A stretch of 64,000 bases of DNA from Citromicrobium bathyomarinum (GCF_021021475.1 NZ_JAINWL010000003.1:186001-250000), one strand, 5' to 3'. Counted from the first letter of the stretch, positions 35,101 to 44,266 are shown. Made by a program: numbers and translations. Notes: generated by a model not told the origin, from the letters alone.

Positions 35101-35675
35101 GCTGCATACTCCGCCAGATCGAGCACCCGTGCGGGCAGATCGACCGGCTGGTGCGAAACGTACAGGCACAGCCCGCCATTGCCGCAATGCTCCGCGATCA
35201 GATCGGCGAGCAGCGCCTGCGATGCGGTGTCGAGCCCGGCGAAGGGCTCGTCGAGCAGCCAGATCGCGCGGGGCCGCAGCAGCAGGCGTGCGATCACCGC
35301 ACGCTGTTTCTGCCCCGTAGACAGGTAGCCGGTCGGAATGTCCGCCAGCGCATCGACACCCAGCCGCTCCATTGCACCGGTCGGATCGCCCGCGCCATCC
35401 AGCCGGGCCCAGAACCGCATCGCGTCACCCAGTTTGCGGTCGAGATCGAGCGCGTGGCGGCCGTCGACCAGGCCAACCTCGCCGACGCGCTCAACCTCGC
35501 CCGCAAAGGGCCGCGCGAGGCCGGCGAGGATGCGCATCAGGCTGGTCTTGCCCACGCCATTGTGCCCGCGCACATGCAACATGTCGCCGGGGCCGAGATC
35601 GAGCGTCAGCTTGCGGAAAAGCAGGCGCTCGCCGCGACGGCAGGCGAGATCGCGAGCAGAGAGGCGGGCTTGCAT
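35097..35675 (-). CDS. ccmA: Heme exporter ATP-binding protein CcmA
   Basis: The ATPase of the cytochrome c maturation ABC complex. The 192-residue protein has Walker A RGHNGVGKTSLMRIL (GHNGVGKTS at 37-45), the ABC signature LSTGQKQR (118-125) and Walker B with AIWLLDEPFAGLD (LDEP 141-144). At about 190 residues it is the normal CcmA length, shorter than most ABC subunits. It is first in ccmA-ccmB and is divergent from the pterin dehydratase gene, with 65 nt between starts. Confidence 0.95.
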   Translation of the reverse strand: MQARLSARDLACRRGERLLFRKLTLDLGPGDMLHVRGHNGVGKTSLMRILAGLARPFAGEVERVGEVGLVDGRHALDLDRKLGDAMRFWARLDGAGDPTGAMERLGVDALADIPTGYLSTGQKQRAVIARLLLRPRAIWLLDEPFAGLDTASQALLADLIAEHCGNGGLCLYVSHQPVDLPARVLDLAEYAA

Positions 35676-35740
35676 GGCTGCGCGGGTTAGGCGAGGGGGC
35701 GCGTGACGGCAATATCATCCGGTAGCGAAAGGACATTCCC

Positions 35741-36028
35741 ATGGCGGTCGAGAAACTGAGCGAAGAGGAACGTGGAAGCTGGCTGGAAGCGCTCGAAGGG
35801 TGGGAAATGGCGAGCGACCGCGACGCGATCGTGCGCACCTTCAAATTCGAGGATTTCAGCGAGGCATGGGGATTCATGAACCGGGTCGCGCTGATCGCCG
35901 AGAAGAACGACCATCATCCCGAATGGTTCAATGTCTACAACACGGTCGAGATCACGCTGACCACGCATGATGCGGATGGTCTGTCGCATCGCGACGTGCA
36001 CATGGCGCAGGCGATCAACGGGCTTTAG
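35741..36028 (+). CDS. 4a-hydroxytetrahydrobiopterin dehydratase (pterin carbinolamine dehydratase)
   Basis: A small cytoplasmic enzyme that dehydrates 4a-carbinolamine during pterin cofactor recycling. The 95-residue length is standard. The active-site motif EKNDHHPEW (H58, H59, P60, W62) and the upstream [17 protein letters not shown] are characteristic. No phenylalanine hydroxylase gene is nearby; many alphaproteobacteria carry this enzyme alone, with a suggested role in molybdopterin or pterin repair. It converges with the SDR gene. Confidence 0.93.
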   Translation: MAVEKLSEEERGSWLEALEGWEMASDRDAIVRTFKFEDFSEAWGFMNRVALIAEKNDHHPEWFNVYNTVEITLTTHDADGLSHRDVHMAQAINGL

Positions 36029-36072
36029 GTTTCTTAGCTTCAGCGACTGGTTCGCCGAAGCGAACTCCTCGA

Positions 36073-36882
36073 TCAGTGGCCGCCCATCGCGCCGCCTGCG
36101 CGGCCCCGCGCGACCTTGCGCATCTGGCCGGGCATCCAGCGCGCGGCGAAGGCGGCGCGTTTGGCGGTCTTGCCCACCAGCGTGTGCAGCTTGTCGCCGT
36201 GCACGGCGCGCCACGCGGCATCGCCGACGGCCTCGACCGGAGTGATCTCCAGCCCGGCGGCCTTGACCCGGTCGCGGATCGCCTCGTTGGTCTGGCCGTT
36301 GGGCACCTGGTCGATCAGCGGGGTCTCGATGAAGCCGGGCATGATCGAGCGGACCTTGATCCCGTATTCCGCCCATTCGCCGTCGAGGCTTTCGGTGATC
36401 GCGCGCACGCCGAACTTGGTCGCCGAATAGACGCTCGCCCCCGTGGTGCCGTAGATGCCCGCTGCGCTTGCGGTGTTGAGCAGGCACGATCCGGGCGCGG
36501 TCTTCTTCAGGTGCGGCAGCGCGGCCTGCGCGCCGAACAAGACACCCTTCAGATTGATGTCGAGGCAGCGTTCGATCTCCGCGACGCTGTTCTGGTCGAT
36601 CGTGCCGCCCAGCGGGATGCCCGCATTATTCGCGACCACGTCGATCCGGCCGCCCGAGGCCATGGAGAACGCATTGAGCGCTTCGTCCCACGCATCCCGG
36701 TCGCGCACGTCGAAGGTATGGCCGAAGCTGAAGCCGAGCCCAATCAGGTGCTGGGTTTCGACCATCCCCTTTTCGTTCACATCGCCGAGGCCGACGAACC
36801 AGCCTTCTTTGGCGAAACGCTGCGCGATGGCGCGTCCGATGCCCGACGCGCCGCCGGTGATGAAGATCGCTTTCCTGTCCAT
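36073..36882 (-). CDS. Short-chain dehydrogenase/reductase
   Basis: A classical SDR of 269 residues from the ATG at 36882. The cofactor motif TGGASGIG (9-16), NNAG (85-88), S139 in NTASA and the catalytic Y152/K156 in VYSATKFG are all present. D34 after the second strand (GLGDVNEKG) suggests NAD(H) preference. A basic C-terminal tail (MRKVARGRAGGAMGGH) follows the fold. The substrate is unknown. It lies 84 nt downstream of an S9 peptidase gene, with a GC hairpin between them. Confidence 0.88.
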   Translation of the reverse strand: MDRKAIFITGGASGIGRAIAQRFAKEGWFVGLGDVNEKGMVETQHLIGLGFSFGHTFDVRDRDAWDEALNAFSMASGGRIDVVANNAGIPLGGTIDQNSVAEIERCLDINLKGVLFGAQAALPHLKKTAPGSCLLNTASAAGIYGTTGASVYSATKFGVRAITESLDGEWAEYGIKVRSIMPGFIETPLIDQVPNGQTNEAIRDRVKAAGLEITPVEAVGDAAWRAVHGDKLHTLVGKTAKRAAFAARWMPGQMRKVARGRAGGAMGGH

Positions 36883-36930
36883 GAGGCTTCCCGTCTGCTC
36901 CCGTTCCGCTGACCTCATGCCCACCCCGGG

Positions 36931-36955
36931 CCCCTCCCGCAAGCGGCGGGAGGGG
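36931..36955 (-). terminator. GC hairpin between S9 peptidase and SDR genes
   Basis: CCCCTCCCGC and GCGGGAGGGG form a perfect 10-bp stem with a 5-nt loop just after the peptidase stop. No T-run follows on either strand, so it may stabilise or attenuate the transcript instead of ending it. Confidence 0.45.
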
Positions 36956-36966
36956 AGGGTGTCGGC

Positions 36967-39045
36967 TCAGTCCGCGTCGATCGCGGCCTTGAGTCCCTGA
37001 ACGAAGTCCGCGCCTTCCTCGATCTGCGCGGTCGATTCCTCGATCGTGTCGGCGATCGGTTCGGCACGCCCGCCCAGGCAGGTGGCGAGGAAGTTCTCGG
37101 TCACTGCGTTGAATGCGATGTTGTTGGACGGCTTCGCGAAGCCGTGCCCTTCGTCTGGGAACAGCACGTAGGTGACGGGGATGTTCTTGGCCTTCATCGC
37201 CTCGACGATCTGGTCGCTTTCCGCCTGGTTGACGCGCGGATCGTTCGCGCCCTGGCCGATCAGCAGCGGCTTCACGATCTGGTCGGCCTTGTACAGCGGC
37301 GAGGCGTCGATCAGCAGCTGCTTGCCCTCGGGCGTGTTGGGGTTGCCCATCCGCTCGTGGAACTGCGCCACCACCGGGGCCCAGTAAGGCGGAATGGTGG
37401 AAAGCAGCGTTTCGAGGTTCGACGGGCCGACGATGTCGACCCCGCAGGCGAAGGTTTCGGGCGTGTAGGTCAGGCCCACCAGCGTGGCATAGCCGCCGTA
37501 GGAACCGCCCATGATCGCGACCTTGTCCGGAATCGCGACGCCTTCGTCGATCGCCCACTTCGTGGCGTCGATCAGATCGTCGTGCATGGTCTTGGACCAT
37601 TGCAGGTTGGACGCGTTGATGAAGTCCTTCCCGAACCCGGTCGAGCCGCGGTAATTGACGCTCATCACCGCATAGCCGCGGTTGGCGAGCCACTGGTGGT
37701 AGCCGTTGAAGCCATAGGCGTCGCGCGCCCACGGTCCGCCATGGACCAGCAGCACCATCGGCACCGGCTTGTCCGGCACGCCGTCGCCATCGCTGTCGCT
37801 GCCCGGCGGCAGGGTGAGGTAGGAGGGGAGGGTGAGCCCGTCGCGGCTCTTCAGCTCCAGCGTGTGCATCGGCTGCAGCGGTGCGCCTTCCAGCTCGGGC
37901 CGGGTGACGTAGAGTTTGGTCAGCGTGTTGGCGGTGCGATCATACAGGAAGCTCTTCGCCGGGCCGACCACCGGATCATTGCCGATGATCCACTTGGTAT
38001 CGTCTTCGGTACGCGAGGAAATGCCGAACTCGCCGGTCAGGTTGGCTTCTAGGAAATCGAGCGAGGCCTTGATCTCCGGGTCCAGCGCGACCCATTCGTT
38101 CTTGAGGTAATAGACCGAATAGGCCTCTACCTCGCCGGTCTTCTGGTCGCGGATCGAGCCGCCGATATCGGCTTTCTCGTCCTGCGCGATCACCCGCGTC
38201 TCGCCCGTCTCGACGTCCATCGCGGTCAGCGCGGCGGTGTTGCGACCGCGGCTATCGAGCCAGTAGAGCGTCTTACCGTCGGTGGTGAAACCCGCCGGGC
38301 TGGTGGTCAGCGAATCTTCGAGGCCGGTGCTGCCGAAAGGCTCTTCCTCGACAGCGTTGTCGACCACCTTGAAGAAATCCATCCCGCCTTCGGCGTTGGG
38401 TTTCAGCGCCAGGCGCACGTCGAGATTGTCGTCCGCGACGAACCCGGCATAGCCGTTGTTCTCGATCAGCTCGGTCAGCTCGCCGGTGTTGAGGTCGAGC
38501 ATGTAGACGTCGTGATATTGCGGATCGCGGTTGTTGAGGCCGATCAGGATCTTGTCCTTGATCCGGTCGGACCCGCCGACCACCATCACCCGCGTGTTCT
38601 CGAAATCGGTCAGCGTGGTTTCCACGCCGGTTTCGACATTGACGCCGTAGAGCAGGAAATTCTCGTCCCCGCCCTTATCCTGAATATACAGCAGGCTGGC
38701 GCTGTCCGGGGCCCAGAAATACTGGCGGATCGGGCGATCGGTCGCCTTGGTCATGACCTTCGCGTTGTCGAGATCGTCCGCCGGGGCCATCCACACGTTG
38801 AGCACGCCGTTCGACGGGGCGAGCCAGCTGATCCACTTGCCATCGGGGCTGATCTGACCGCCTGCGCGGGTCGGATTGCCGAACAGGCTTTCGCGCGGGA
38901 TCAGCGGGGCTTTGGCGGCGGGGGTGGCTGCGGTCATGCTATCGTCCGTATGAGCAATGGATGGTGCGGCGGCTAGCGTGAGCGCGGCTGCGGCGCAACC
39001 AATGGCCAGACTCGTGCTCAGGGCGATCTTGCGGGTACGAAACAT
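36967..39045 (-). CDS. Secreted S9 family (prolyl oligopeptidase-like) peptidase
   Basis: A serine peptidase of the S9C/acylaminoacyl-peptidase type, 692 residues. The ATG at 39045 is followed by a signal peptide, RTRKIALSTSLAIGCAAAAL, ending near SIAHTDD, so it should act in the periplasm. The N-terminal beta-propeller has WD-like repeats. The C-terminal hydrolase has the nucleophile in IMGGSYGGYATLVGL (Ser near 514), an acid in GQGANDPRVNQAESDQ, and histidine in FPDEGHGFAKPSN (near 634). A dinucleotide-like upstream codon, TTG at 39048, is not needed. It precedes the SDR gene. Confidence 0.93.
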   Translation of the reverse strand: MFRTRKIALSTSLAIGCAAAALTLAAAPSIAHTDDSMTAATPAAKAPLIPRESLFGNPTRAGGQISPDGKWISWLAPSNGVLNVWMAPADDLDNAKVMTKATDRPIRQYFWAPDSASLLYIQDKGGDENFLLYGVNVETGVETTLTDFENTRVMVVGGSDRIKDKILIGLNNRDPQYHDVYMLDLNTGELTELIENNGYAGFVADDNLDVRLALKPNAEGGMDFFKVVDNAVEEEPFGSTGLEDSLTTSPAGFTTDGKTLYWLDSRGRNTAALTAMDVETGETRVIAQDEKADIGGSIRDQKTGEVEAYSVYYLKNEWVALDPEIKASLDFLEANLTGEFGISSRTEDDTKWIIGNDPVVGPAKSFLYDRTANTLTKLYVTRPELEGAPLQPMHTLELKSRDGLTLPSYLTLPPGSDSDGDGVPDKPVPMVLLVHGGPWARDAYGFNGYHQWLANRGYAVMSVNYRGSTGFGKDFINASNLQWSKTMHDDLIDATKWAIDEGVAIPDKVAIMGGSYGGYATLVGLTYTPETFACGVDIVGPSNLETLLSTIPPYWAPVVAQFHERMGNPNTPEGKQLLIDASPLYKADQIVKPLLIGQGANDPRVNQAESDQIVEAMKAKNIPVTYVLFPDEGHGFAKPSNNIAFNAVTENFLATCLGGRAEPIADTIEESTAQIEEGADFVQGLKAAIDAD

Positions 39046-39140
39046 CAAACCTCTCCTCCTCAGGTCAATGATCCCAACCGTAAATGATCCTTGTCACCAT
39101 GTAAAGGGACATTGACGAACCGCGTCGCCCCGCGCGGCAG

Positions 39141-39758
39141 TCAAAGTGCCGGATTGTCGTAGCAATGCCAGGTGAAGATCGCGACCGCGCCGCGATGCGG
39201 CCGCCAGGGTTCGGCGAGCGCGCGGGTCGCCTTCTCGTCCGGGCGTTCTTCGTGGCCGAGGATCTTGCCGATCCCCGCCATCACCGCCAGATCGCCCGCA
39301 GGCCAGATGTCGGGGCGGCCTTCTGCGAACAGCAGGTAGATTTCGGCCGACCAGCGCCCGATCCCCTTGATCCGCGTGAGCTGGGCAATCGCCTCCTCAT
39401 CGTCGTCCGGCAGGTTGTGAAGGTCCAGCTCGCCCGCGTGGACCAGTTCACACAGGCTGCGCGCATAGCCCTGCTTCTGGCGCGACAGGCCGCAGGCGCG
39501 CAGCGTGTCGAAATCGCGTTCGAGCAGGCAGGACGGAGTAAAATCCTCGCCCAGCTCGGCCTCCAGCTTGGTCCACACGCTCGCCGCGGAGGCGACGCTG
39601 ACCTGCTGGCCGACGATCGTGCGCAGCAGCGTCTTGTAGCCGGTCGGGCGGATGCGCGGTTCGGGATAGCCGGCGATCTCCAGCGCGCGCGCCATATCGG
39701 GTTCGATCGCGGCCACGCTGTCCAGCCCGCGGCGTATCTGTTGTGCGCTCAGGCCCAT
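39141..39758 (-). CDS. alkA: DNA-3-methyladenine glycosylase II (HhH-GPD)
   Basis: A base-excision repair glycosylase removing alkylated purines. The 205-residue protein is the compact form without the AlkA N-terminal domain. The helix-hairpin-helix TRIKGIGRWSAEIYLL (129-143) and the catalytic D156 in IWPAGDLAVM are clear, as is LLRTIVGQQVSVASAASVW. The ending HRGAVAIFTWHCYDN is typical. It is divergent from the ferredoxin gene with 171 nt between starts. Yeast MAG1-like enzymes of the same length are the closest match in plan. Confidence 0.9.
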   Translation of the reverse strand: MGLSAQQIRRGLDSVAAIEPDMARALEIAGYPEPRIRPTGYKTLLRTIVGQQVSVASAASVWTKLEAELGEDFTPSCLLERDFDTLRACGLSRQKQGYARSLCELVHAGELDLHNLPDDDEEAIAQLTRIKGIGRWSAEIYLLFAEGRPDIWPAGDLAVMAGIGKILGHEERPDEKATRALAEPWRPHRGAVAIFTWHCYDNPAL

Positions 39759-39929
39759 GGCCGATCCTCCGATTGTATGGGCCGACCGCCCCTACGCTTG
39801 GCCAGTTGCCCGTCGCTTTGCTTGCGCATTTGCGTACCCATCTGCTTGCATTGCCGAAACGCAGCTTTTAGCAGCCGCGTCAACGGCGCGCGCGAGAGCG
39901 CCGCCCGGGGATGAGATAAAGGACAGCCA

Positions 39930-40247
39930 ATGCCCAAGCTTACCGTGGTCGACCGCAGTGGAACCGAGCGCACGATCGAGGTCGGCGACGGCCTGACCGT
40001 GATGGAGGCGATCCGCGACAACGGCTTCGACGAGTTGCTGGCGCTGTGCGGCGGGTGCTGCTCTTGCGCGACCTGCCACGTCCATGTCGACCCGGCGTTC
40101 GGCGACAAGCTGCCCGCGATGAGCGAGGACGAGGACGACCTGCTGGAAAGCAGCGACCACCGCAACGAAACCTCGCGCCTGTCGTGCCAGATCGAGTTCA
40201 CCTCCGATCTCGACGGGCTGAAGGTCCAGATCGCTCCCGAGGATTGA
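39930..40247 (+). CDS. [2Fe-2S] ferredoxin, adrenodoxin type
   Basis: A 105-residue electron carrier of the adrenodoxin/putidaredoxin type. The cluster ligands are C40, C46, C49 and C86 ([14 protein letters not shown] plus SRLSCQIE). Two extra cysteines, C43 and C44, lie inside the cluster loop. The rest matches the family: [19 protein letters not shown] and [19 protein letters not shown] precedes the ATG. Its partner (a reductase, P450 or Fe-S assembly system) is not in the window. cysK starts 75 nt later. Confidence 0.93.
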   Translation: MPKLTVVDRSGTERTIEVGDGLTVMEAIRDNGFDELLALCGGCCSCATCHVHVDPAFGDKLPAMSEDEDDLLESSDHRNETSRLSCQIEFTSDLDGLKVQIAPED

Positions 40248-40322
40248 GGGGCAAGACTGACTTGCAGGCCCGATAGCGGATCGCGGTTGCTGCGCGGGCC
40301 GCTCAGGCGCTAAGCGGTTGCC

Positions 40323-41333
40323 ATGAAAGCTCCCGCCCCCCTGCCACGCGCTCTCGACCTTATCGGCAACACCCCGCTCGTCCGGCTCGCAGGGCCGAGC
40401 GAGGCGGCGGGCTGCGACATCTACGGCAAGTGCGAATTCGCCAATCCGGGCGGCTCCGTGAAGGACCGCGCGGCGCTGTGGATCATCCGCGATGCCGAGG
40501 CACGCGGAGAGCTGAAGCCGGGCGGCACGATCGTCGAAGGAACGGCGGGCAATACCGGGATCGGGATCGCGCTGGTCGCCAATGCGCTCGGCTACAAGAC
40601 GATCATCGTGATGCCCGACAACCAGGCGCGCGAGAAGATGGATACGCTGCGCGCGCTGGGTGCGCAGCTGGTGCTGGTGCCGCCGACCAAGTTCGCCAAT
40701 CCCGGCCATTTCGTCCACACCTCGCGCCGGCTGGCGGAGGAGACCGAGGGCGCGATCTGGGCCAACCAGTTCGACAATATCGCCAACCGCCGCGCGCATA
40801 TCGACAGCACCGCGCCCGAATTGTGGGACCAGCTGGAAGGCCGGATCGACGGCTTCACCTGCGCTGCGGGGACCGGCGGCACGATCGCCGGCGTCGGGCT
40901 GGGGCTGAAGGAAAAGGACGAAAACGTTCGCATCGCGCTGACCGACCCGCACGGCGCGGCGCTGTATAATTACTACGCCAACGGAGAACTGTCGTCCGAA
41001 GGCTCTTCGGTGGCCGAAGGGATCGGGCAGGGGCGGATCACCGCCAATCTCGACGGCGCGCCGATCGACACGCAGTTCCGCATCTCCGATGAGGAGGGGC
41101 TGGAATGGGTCGCGCGCCTGCTGAAAGAGGAAGGCCTGTGTCTGGGCCTGTCGTCGGGCATCAACGTCGCGGGCGCGGTCGCGCTGGGCCGGCAGCTGGT
41201 TGCGGACGGCCGTACGGACGCGCGCGTCGCGACGATTTTGTGCGACAGCGGCTTCCGCTATCTCTCGACGATCTTCAACGCCGAATGGCTGCGCGACAAG
41301 GGCTTGCCGGTGTTTGACTGGCTTCGCGATTGA
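40323..41333 (+). CDS. cysK: Cysteine synthase family PLP enzyme (CysK-like)
   Basis: A PLP-dependent beta-synthase, most likely O-acetylserine sulfhydrylase making cysteine. The 336-residue protein has the PLP lysine K47 in NPGGSVKDRAALWIIRDA, the substrate loop EGTAGNTGIGIALV in place of the more common E-P-T-S-GNTGI, and the phosphate-binding GTGGTIAGVGLGL. The EGTAGNTG variant is one I associate with alphaproteobacterial cysteine synthases, so the exact substrate preference is less certain. A small membrane-protein gene begins 32 nt after the stop. Confidence 0.88.
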   Translation: MKAPAPLPRALDLIGNTPLVRLAGPSEAAGCDIYGKCEFANPGGSVKDRAALWIIRDAEARGELKPGGTIVEGTAGNTGIGIALVANALGYKTIIVMPDNQAREKMDTLRALGAQLVLVPPTKFANPGHFVHTSRRLAEETEGAIWANQFDNIANRRAHIDSTAPELWDQLEGRIDGFTCAAGTGGTIAGVGLGLKEKDENVRIALTDPHGAALYNYYANGELSSEGSSVAEGIGQGRITANLDGAPIDTQFRISDEEGLEWVARLLKEEGLCLGLSSGINVAGAVALGRQLVADGRTDARVATILCDSGFRYLSTIFNAEWLRDKGLPVFDWLRD

Positions 41334-41365
41334 CCCGCACCGCGCGGGCACTAGATTCGCTGGCC

Positions 41366-41707
41366 ATGGCCCTGATACCGGACTTCGAAGCGCAACGCCC
41401 CGCCGCCGATCCAGTCAATCCCCGCGATGCGGAGGTGATGCAGCGGCTGCGTGTCGGGATTGGCGGGATCGTGACGGTTCTGCTGGTCGTCGGCCTCGCC
41501 AATGTCATCACCGACCGCGTGTTGCGGACCGAGGAAACCACGGTGCCGCAGGCAGCGCCGACGGTGGAGCCCAGCGCTGCAACCCCCGCTAGCGATCCGC
41601 TGTCCGATGCGGGCGTGGTCCCCGATTTGCCCGAACAGCCCGAAGCCGAGCCCATCCCCGAAGGGCCCGTGCTGCCCGAGCAGGGCGAAGGTGCCCCGGT
41701 TGAGTAG
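41366..41707 (+). CDS. Small single-TM hypothetical protein
   Basis: Unrecognised. The 113-residue product from the ATG at 41366 has a short cytoplasmic start (ALIPDFEAQRPAADPVNPRD), one membrane helix (VGIGGIVTVLLVVGLANVI, about 31-49) and a periplasmic tail rich in proline, glutamate and alanine. An in-frame TTG overlapping the cysK stop would lengthen it by 12 residues. It lies 9 nt before the GldG-like gene and is probably co-transcribed with it. Confidence 0.72.
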   Translation: MALIPDFEAQRPAADPVNPRDAEVMQRLRVGIGGIVTVLLVVGLANVITDRVLRTEETTVPQAAPTVEPSAATPASDPLSDAGVVPDLPEQPEAEPIPEGPVLPEQGEGAPVE

Positions 41708-41716
41708 GATCCGGGC

Positions 41717-42487
41717 TTGAAGAAGGCATGGCTGGCCGTCGGCCTCAGCGCCGCGCTGGGGCTGGGCGCGATGGCTGCTGCAGCTTTGGGTTTCCACGGC
41801 TTTCCGGGGGAAGGCCCGGGAGAGCGGGACGGGCGGATCGGTCTGATGAGTTCGCTGCCGCTCTACCGCGCTCCGGAATCGAGCGTGGCCGAGGCGCTGG
41901 CCGCGCAGTCGGTGCGGCACCACTGGGTGCGCGCCGTGCTGGAGAAGCGCGGCACGCTGGAGCCGCTCGACGTGCTCGATCCCGAAAGCCTCGCGCAGAT
42001 CGACCGCCTGCTGCTGGTCCAGCCGCGTGCATTGACCGCGGCGGAGAATGTCGCGCTCGACACCTGGGTGCGCGCGGGCGGAAACGTGCTGCTGGCCGCG
42101 GACCCGCTGCTGGTCGGCGAGCCGCGTTTTGCGCTGGGCGACCCGCGCAATCCCCAGGCGATCTCGCTCAGCGGCCCGATCCTCGCGCGGTGGGGCCTTG
42201 CGCTCGAACCGGGGAAGGAAGGGGACGGCGGGGTCCGTTTCGTTTCCGTGGGGGATCATGACCTGCCGGTGGCGCTCGGCGGGCGCTTCTCACTGCGTCC
42301 TGCCGCGGGCGGAGGGCAGGGCGACTGCCGCCTGCGCAACGACGCGCTGATAGCGGCGTGCAGCATCGGCGCAGGGCGCGTTGTCGCGCTGGCCGACGCT
42401 ACTTTGTTCGAAAGCGATCCCGCACCCGCCGGGGCAGAGGAGATGCTTGCGGCACTTTTGGGGATGGCACGGGACGACGTCCGCTAG
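41717..42487 (+). CDS. GldG/DUF4350-like exported protein
   Basis: A 256-residue protein with an N-terminal signal or anchor (WLAVGLSAALGLGAMAAAAL). The following fold resembles the DUF4350/GldG-type sensor domain found in auxiliary parts of ABC transporters: LLLVQPRALTAAENVALDTW then VRAGGNVLLAADPLLVGEPR is the diagnostic block, and GAGRVVALADATLFE matches the end of the domain. No ABC ATPase or permease is beside it. It begins with TTG at 41717; AGGAT lies 7 nt upstream. It is the last gene before the dcw leader region. Confidence 0.72.
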   Translation: MKKAWLAVGLSAALGLGAMAAAALGFHGFPGEGPGERDGRIGLMSSLPLYRAPESSVAEALAAQSVRHHWVRAVLEKRGTLEPLDVLDPESLAQIDRLLLVQPRALTAAENVALDTWVRAGGNVLLAADPLLVGEPRFALGDPRNPQAISLSGPILARWGLALEPGKEGDGGVRFVSVGDHDLPVALGGRFSLRPAAGGGQGDCRLRNDALIAACSIGAGRVVALADATLFESDPAPAGAEEMLAALLGMARDDVR

Positions 42488-42818
42488 CCCTCTGGAAAAT
42501 CCATTGATCTGAAAGGCTTGAGCGGTCCCGGGTGATCCCCGGGCTTCCGGTCTTTACCCGATCCCAACCTAAGGAATTAACCTTGTGTCGCGCCGGAAAA
42601 TGGCGCAATTGCGTGCTCGGACGTTCGAATTCGTAAGGTTTTCAACAACGATTCCTAAATTTCCCCTTTAATCCCCACTCGTCCCGCGATAATACAAATT
42701 TCGCATCGGACAGGATTCGACCCGCGCGTGGGATTCCACGCGAACCGGGGTGCTTGGCGCACCGCGGGGCGGGGAGGTTTTGTCCTTGGAAAGGCGCTCA
42801 CAGGGGAAGAGCGAAACC
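42488..42818 (+). promoter_or_regulatory. Gene-free leader before the dcw cluster
   Basis: No credible gene is present in these 331 bases. The first part holds a CCCGGG-TGATC-CCCGGG repeat (42527-42543) that may end the preceding transcript. The middle is comparatively AT-rich, with GATAAT at 42688-42693 as a possible -10 but no good -35. The 3' part has the inverted repeat CGCGTGG-N4-CCACGCG (42725-42742), about 77 nt before mraZ, and a GGGGAAGAG Shine-Dalgarno near 42802-42811. This is the expected site of the main dcw promoter. Confidence 0.5.
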
Positions 42819-43316
42819 GTGTCGGAGGCGTTTCAGGGATATAGCGGGCAGGCCTTTTCGCTTCGCAGCGAAAAGGGCCGGTTCACGCTGCCTCCCGCCT
42901 TCCGCAACGCGGTGAAGGCCTCCACCGAAGATCGCCGGCTGTGCCTCACCAAGCACGAGAAGTGGGATTGCCTGGTCGGCTTCGGCACCAAGCGGGTCGA
43001 GGATTTCGAAGCGATCCTCGATCGTGAAGAGGAATCGGCCTACAAGTTCGGGCGCGATTTCGACCGCGATACCCGCGCGATCCAGCTCAATAGCTTCGAG
43101 ACCATGCCGTTCGACGACAGCGGGCGCTTCATCATGCCCGAATTCCTGCGCGACATCGGTGAGATCGAGGATGCGCTGTTCTTCCAGGGCGGTGGGCGTT
43201 TCTTCACCGTCTGGAACCCGGCCAGGCTCTACGAAATGGGCCCCGAAATGGCGATGCCCAAGGCCGCCTGCCGCGCGCTGGAAAAGGACGCGCGCGAGAA
43301 GGGCAAGAAGAAGTGA
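42819..43316 (+). CDS. mraZ: Transcriptional regulator MraZ
   Basis: MraZ is a DNA-binding AbrB-fold protein that represses its own dcw operon in E. coli. Starting at GTG (42819) the protein has 165 residues. Homologues start at the equivalent of [12 protein letters not shown], and AGGGGAAGAG lies about 8 nt upstream; in-frame TTG and GTG codons earlier would add up to 23 unconserved residues. The first repeat has [19 protein letters not shown] and the second [20 protein letters not shown], the two half-sites of the fold. It overlaps rsmH by a GTGA junction. Confidence 0.92.
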   Translation: MSEAFQGYSGQAFSLRSEKGRFTLPPAFRNAVKASTEDRRLCLTKHEKWDCLVGFGTKRVEDFEAILDREEESAYKFGRDFDRDTRAIQLNSFETMPFDDSGRFIMPEFLRDIGEIEDALFFQGGGRFFTVWNPARLYEMGPEMAMPKAACRALEKDAREKGKKK

Positions 43317-44266
43317 GCGCCCCGTCCCCCCACATCCCCGTCCTCCTCGACGAAGTGGTTGCCGCGCTGCGGCCCGCGCAGGGCGAGCTGATCGTCGACG
43401 GCACGTTCGGCGCTGGCGGCTATACCCGCGCCCTGCTCGACGCAGGGGCGACGGTGCACGCCTTCGACCGCGATCCGACCGCGCTGGAGAATGCGCAGGG
43501 GTGGCCCGAGCTGGCCGAGACCCCGCCGCGCCTCGTCCTGCATCGCCGTGCCTTTGCCGACATGGCGGCCGCGCTGGCGGAACAGGGCATCGCCAAGGTG
43601 GATGGCATCGTGCTCGACATCGGGGTCTCCTCGATGCAGCTCGACCAGGCGGACCGCGGTTTCTCCTTCGCTGGCGACGGCCCGCTCGACATGCGGATGG
43701 ACCCCGACCTGCCGAGCGCGGCGGACTTCCTCAACACTGCCGACGAAGCCGAGATCGCCGACGTAATCTACCAATATGGCGAGGAGCGTCAGTCGCGCCG
43801 GATCGCCCGCGCGATCGTGGCCGCGCGCCCGCTGGAGACGACCGGGCAGCTTGCCCGGCTGGTTCGCAAGGCGACAGGGCACAAGCCGCACGACAAGAAA
43901 GACCCCGCCACGCGCACCTTCCAGGCGATCCGCATCCACGTGAACGGAGAGCTGGAGCAGCTGCGCGGTGCGCTGGCCGCGGCCGAGCGTCTGCTGGCAC
44001 CCGGCGGGCGGCTGGTGGTGGTCTCGTTCCACTCGCTCGAAGACAGGATCGTGAAGCGTTTCATGCGGGACGCTTCCGGTCAGGCCGGTGGCGGTTCCCG
44101 CCATCTTCCCCTCGCGGAGACGCCGCCGGCCACGTTCGACAAGCCGCTCCGCGCCGTGCGCGCGGGCGAGGCGGAGCTGGCACGCAACCCCCGCGCGCGC
44201 TCCGCAATCCTGCGTGCGGCCACCCGCACCGATGCCGACCCGAGAGAGGAACTGATCGATGGTTAG
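43313..44266 (+). CDS. rsmH: 16S rRNA m4C1402 methyltransferase
   Basis: RsmH (MraW) methylates N4 of C1402 in 16S rRNA using SAM. The 317-residue protein shows [13 protein letters not shown] at the start, the SAM site [54 protein letters not shown] and [16 protein letters not shown]. It starts at GTG within the mraZ stop overlap and overlaps ftsL by 8 nt. Confidence 0.98.
   Translation: MSAPSPHIPVLLDEVVAALRPAQGELIVDGTFGAGGYTRALLDAGATVHAFDRDPTALENAQGWPELAETPPRLVLHRRAFADMAAALAEQGIAKVDGIVLDIGVSSMQLDQADRGFSFAGDGPLDMRMDPDLPSAADFLNTADEAEIADVIYQYGEERQSRRIARAIVAARPLETTGQLARLVRKATGHKPHDKKDPATRTFQAIRIHVNGELEQLRGALAAAERLLAPGGRLVVVSFHSLEDRIVKRFMRDASGQAGGGSRHLPLAETPPATFDKPLRAVRAGEAELARNPRARSAILRAATRTDADPREELIDG

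Noticed and set aside
42729-42733. Single TGGGA as an MraZ box
   Set aside because: MraZ operators use several spaced repeats; one copy is not evidence.
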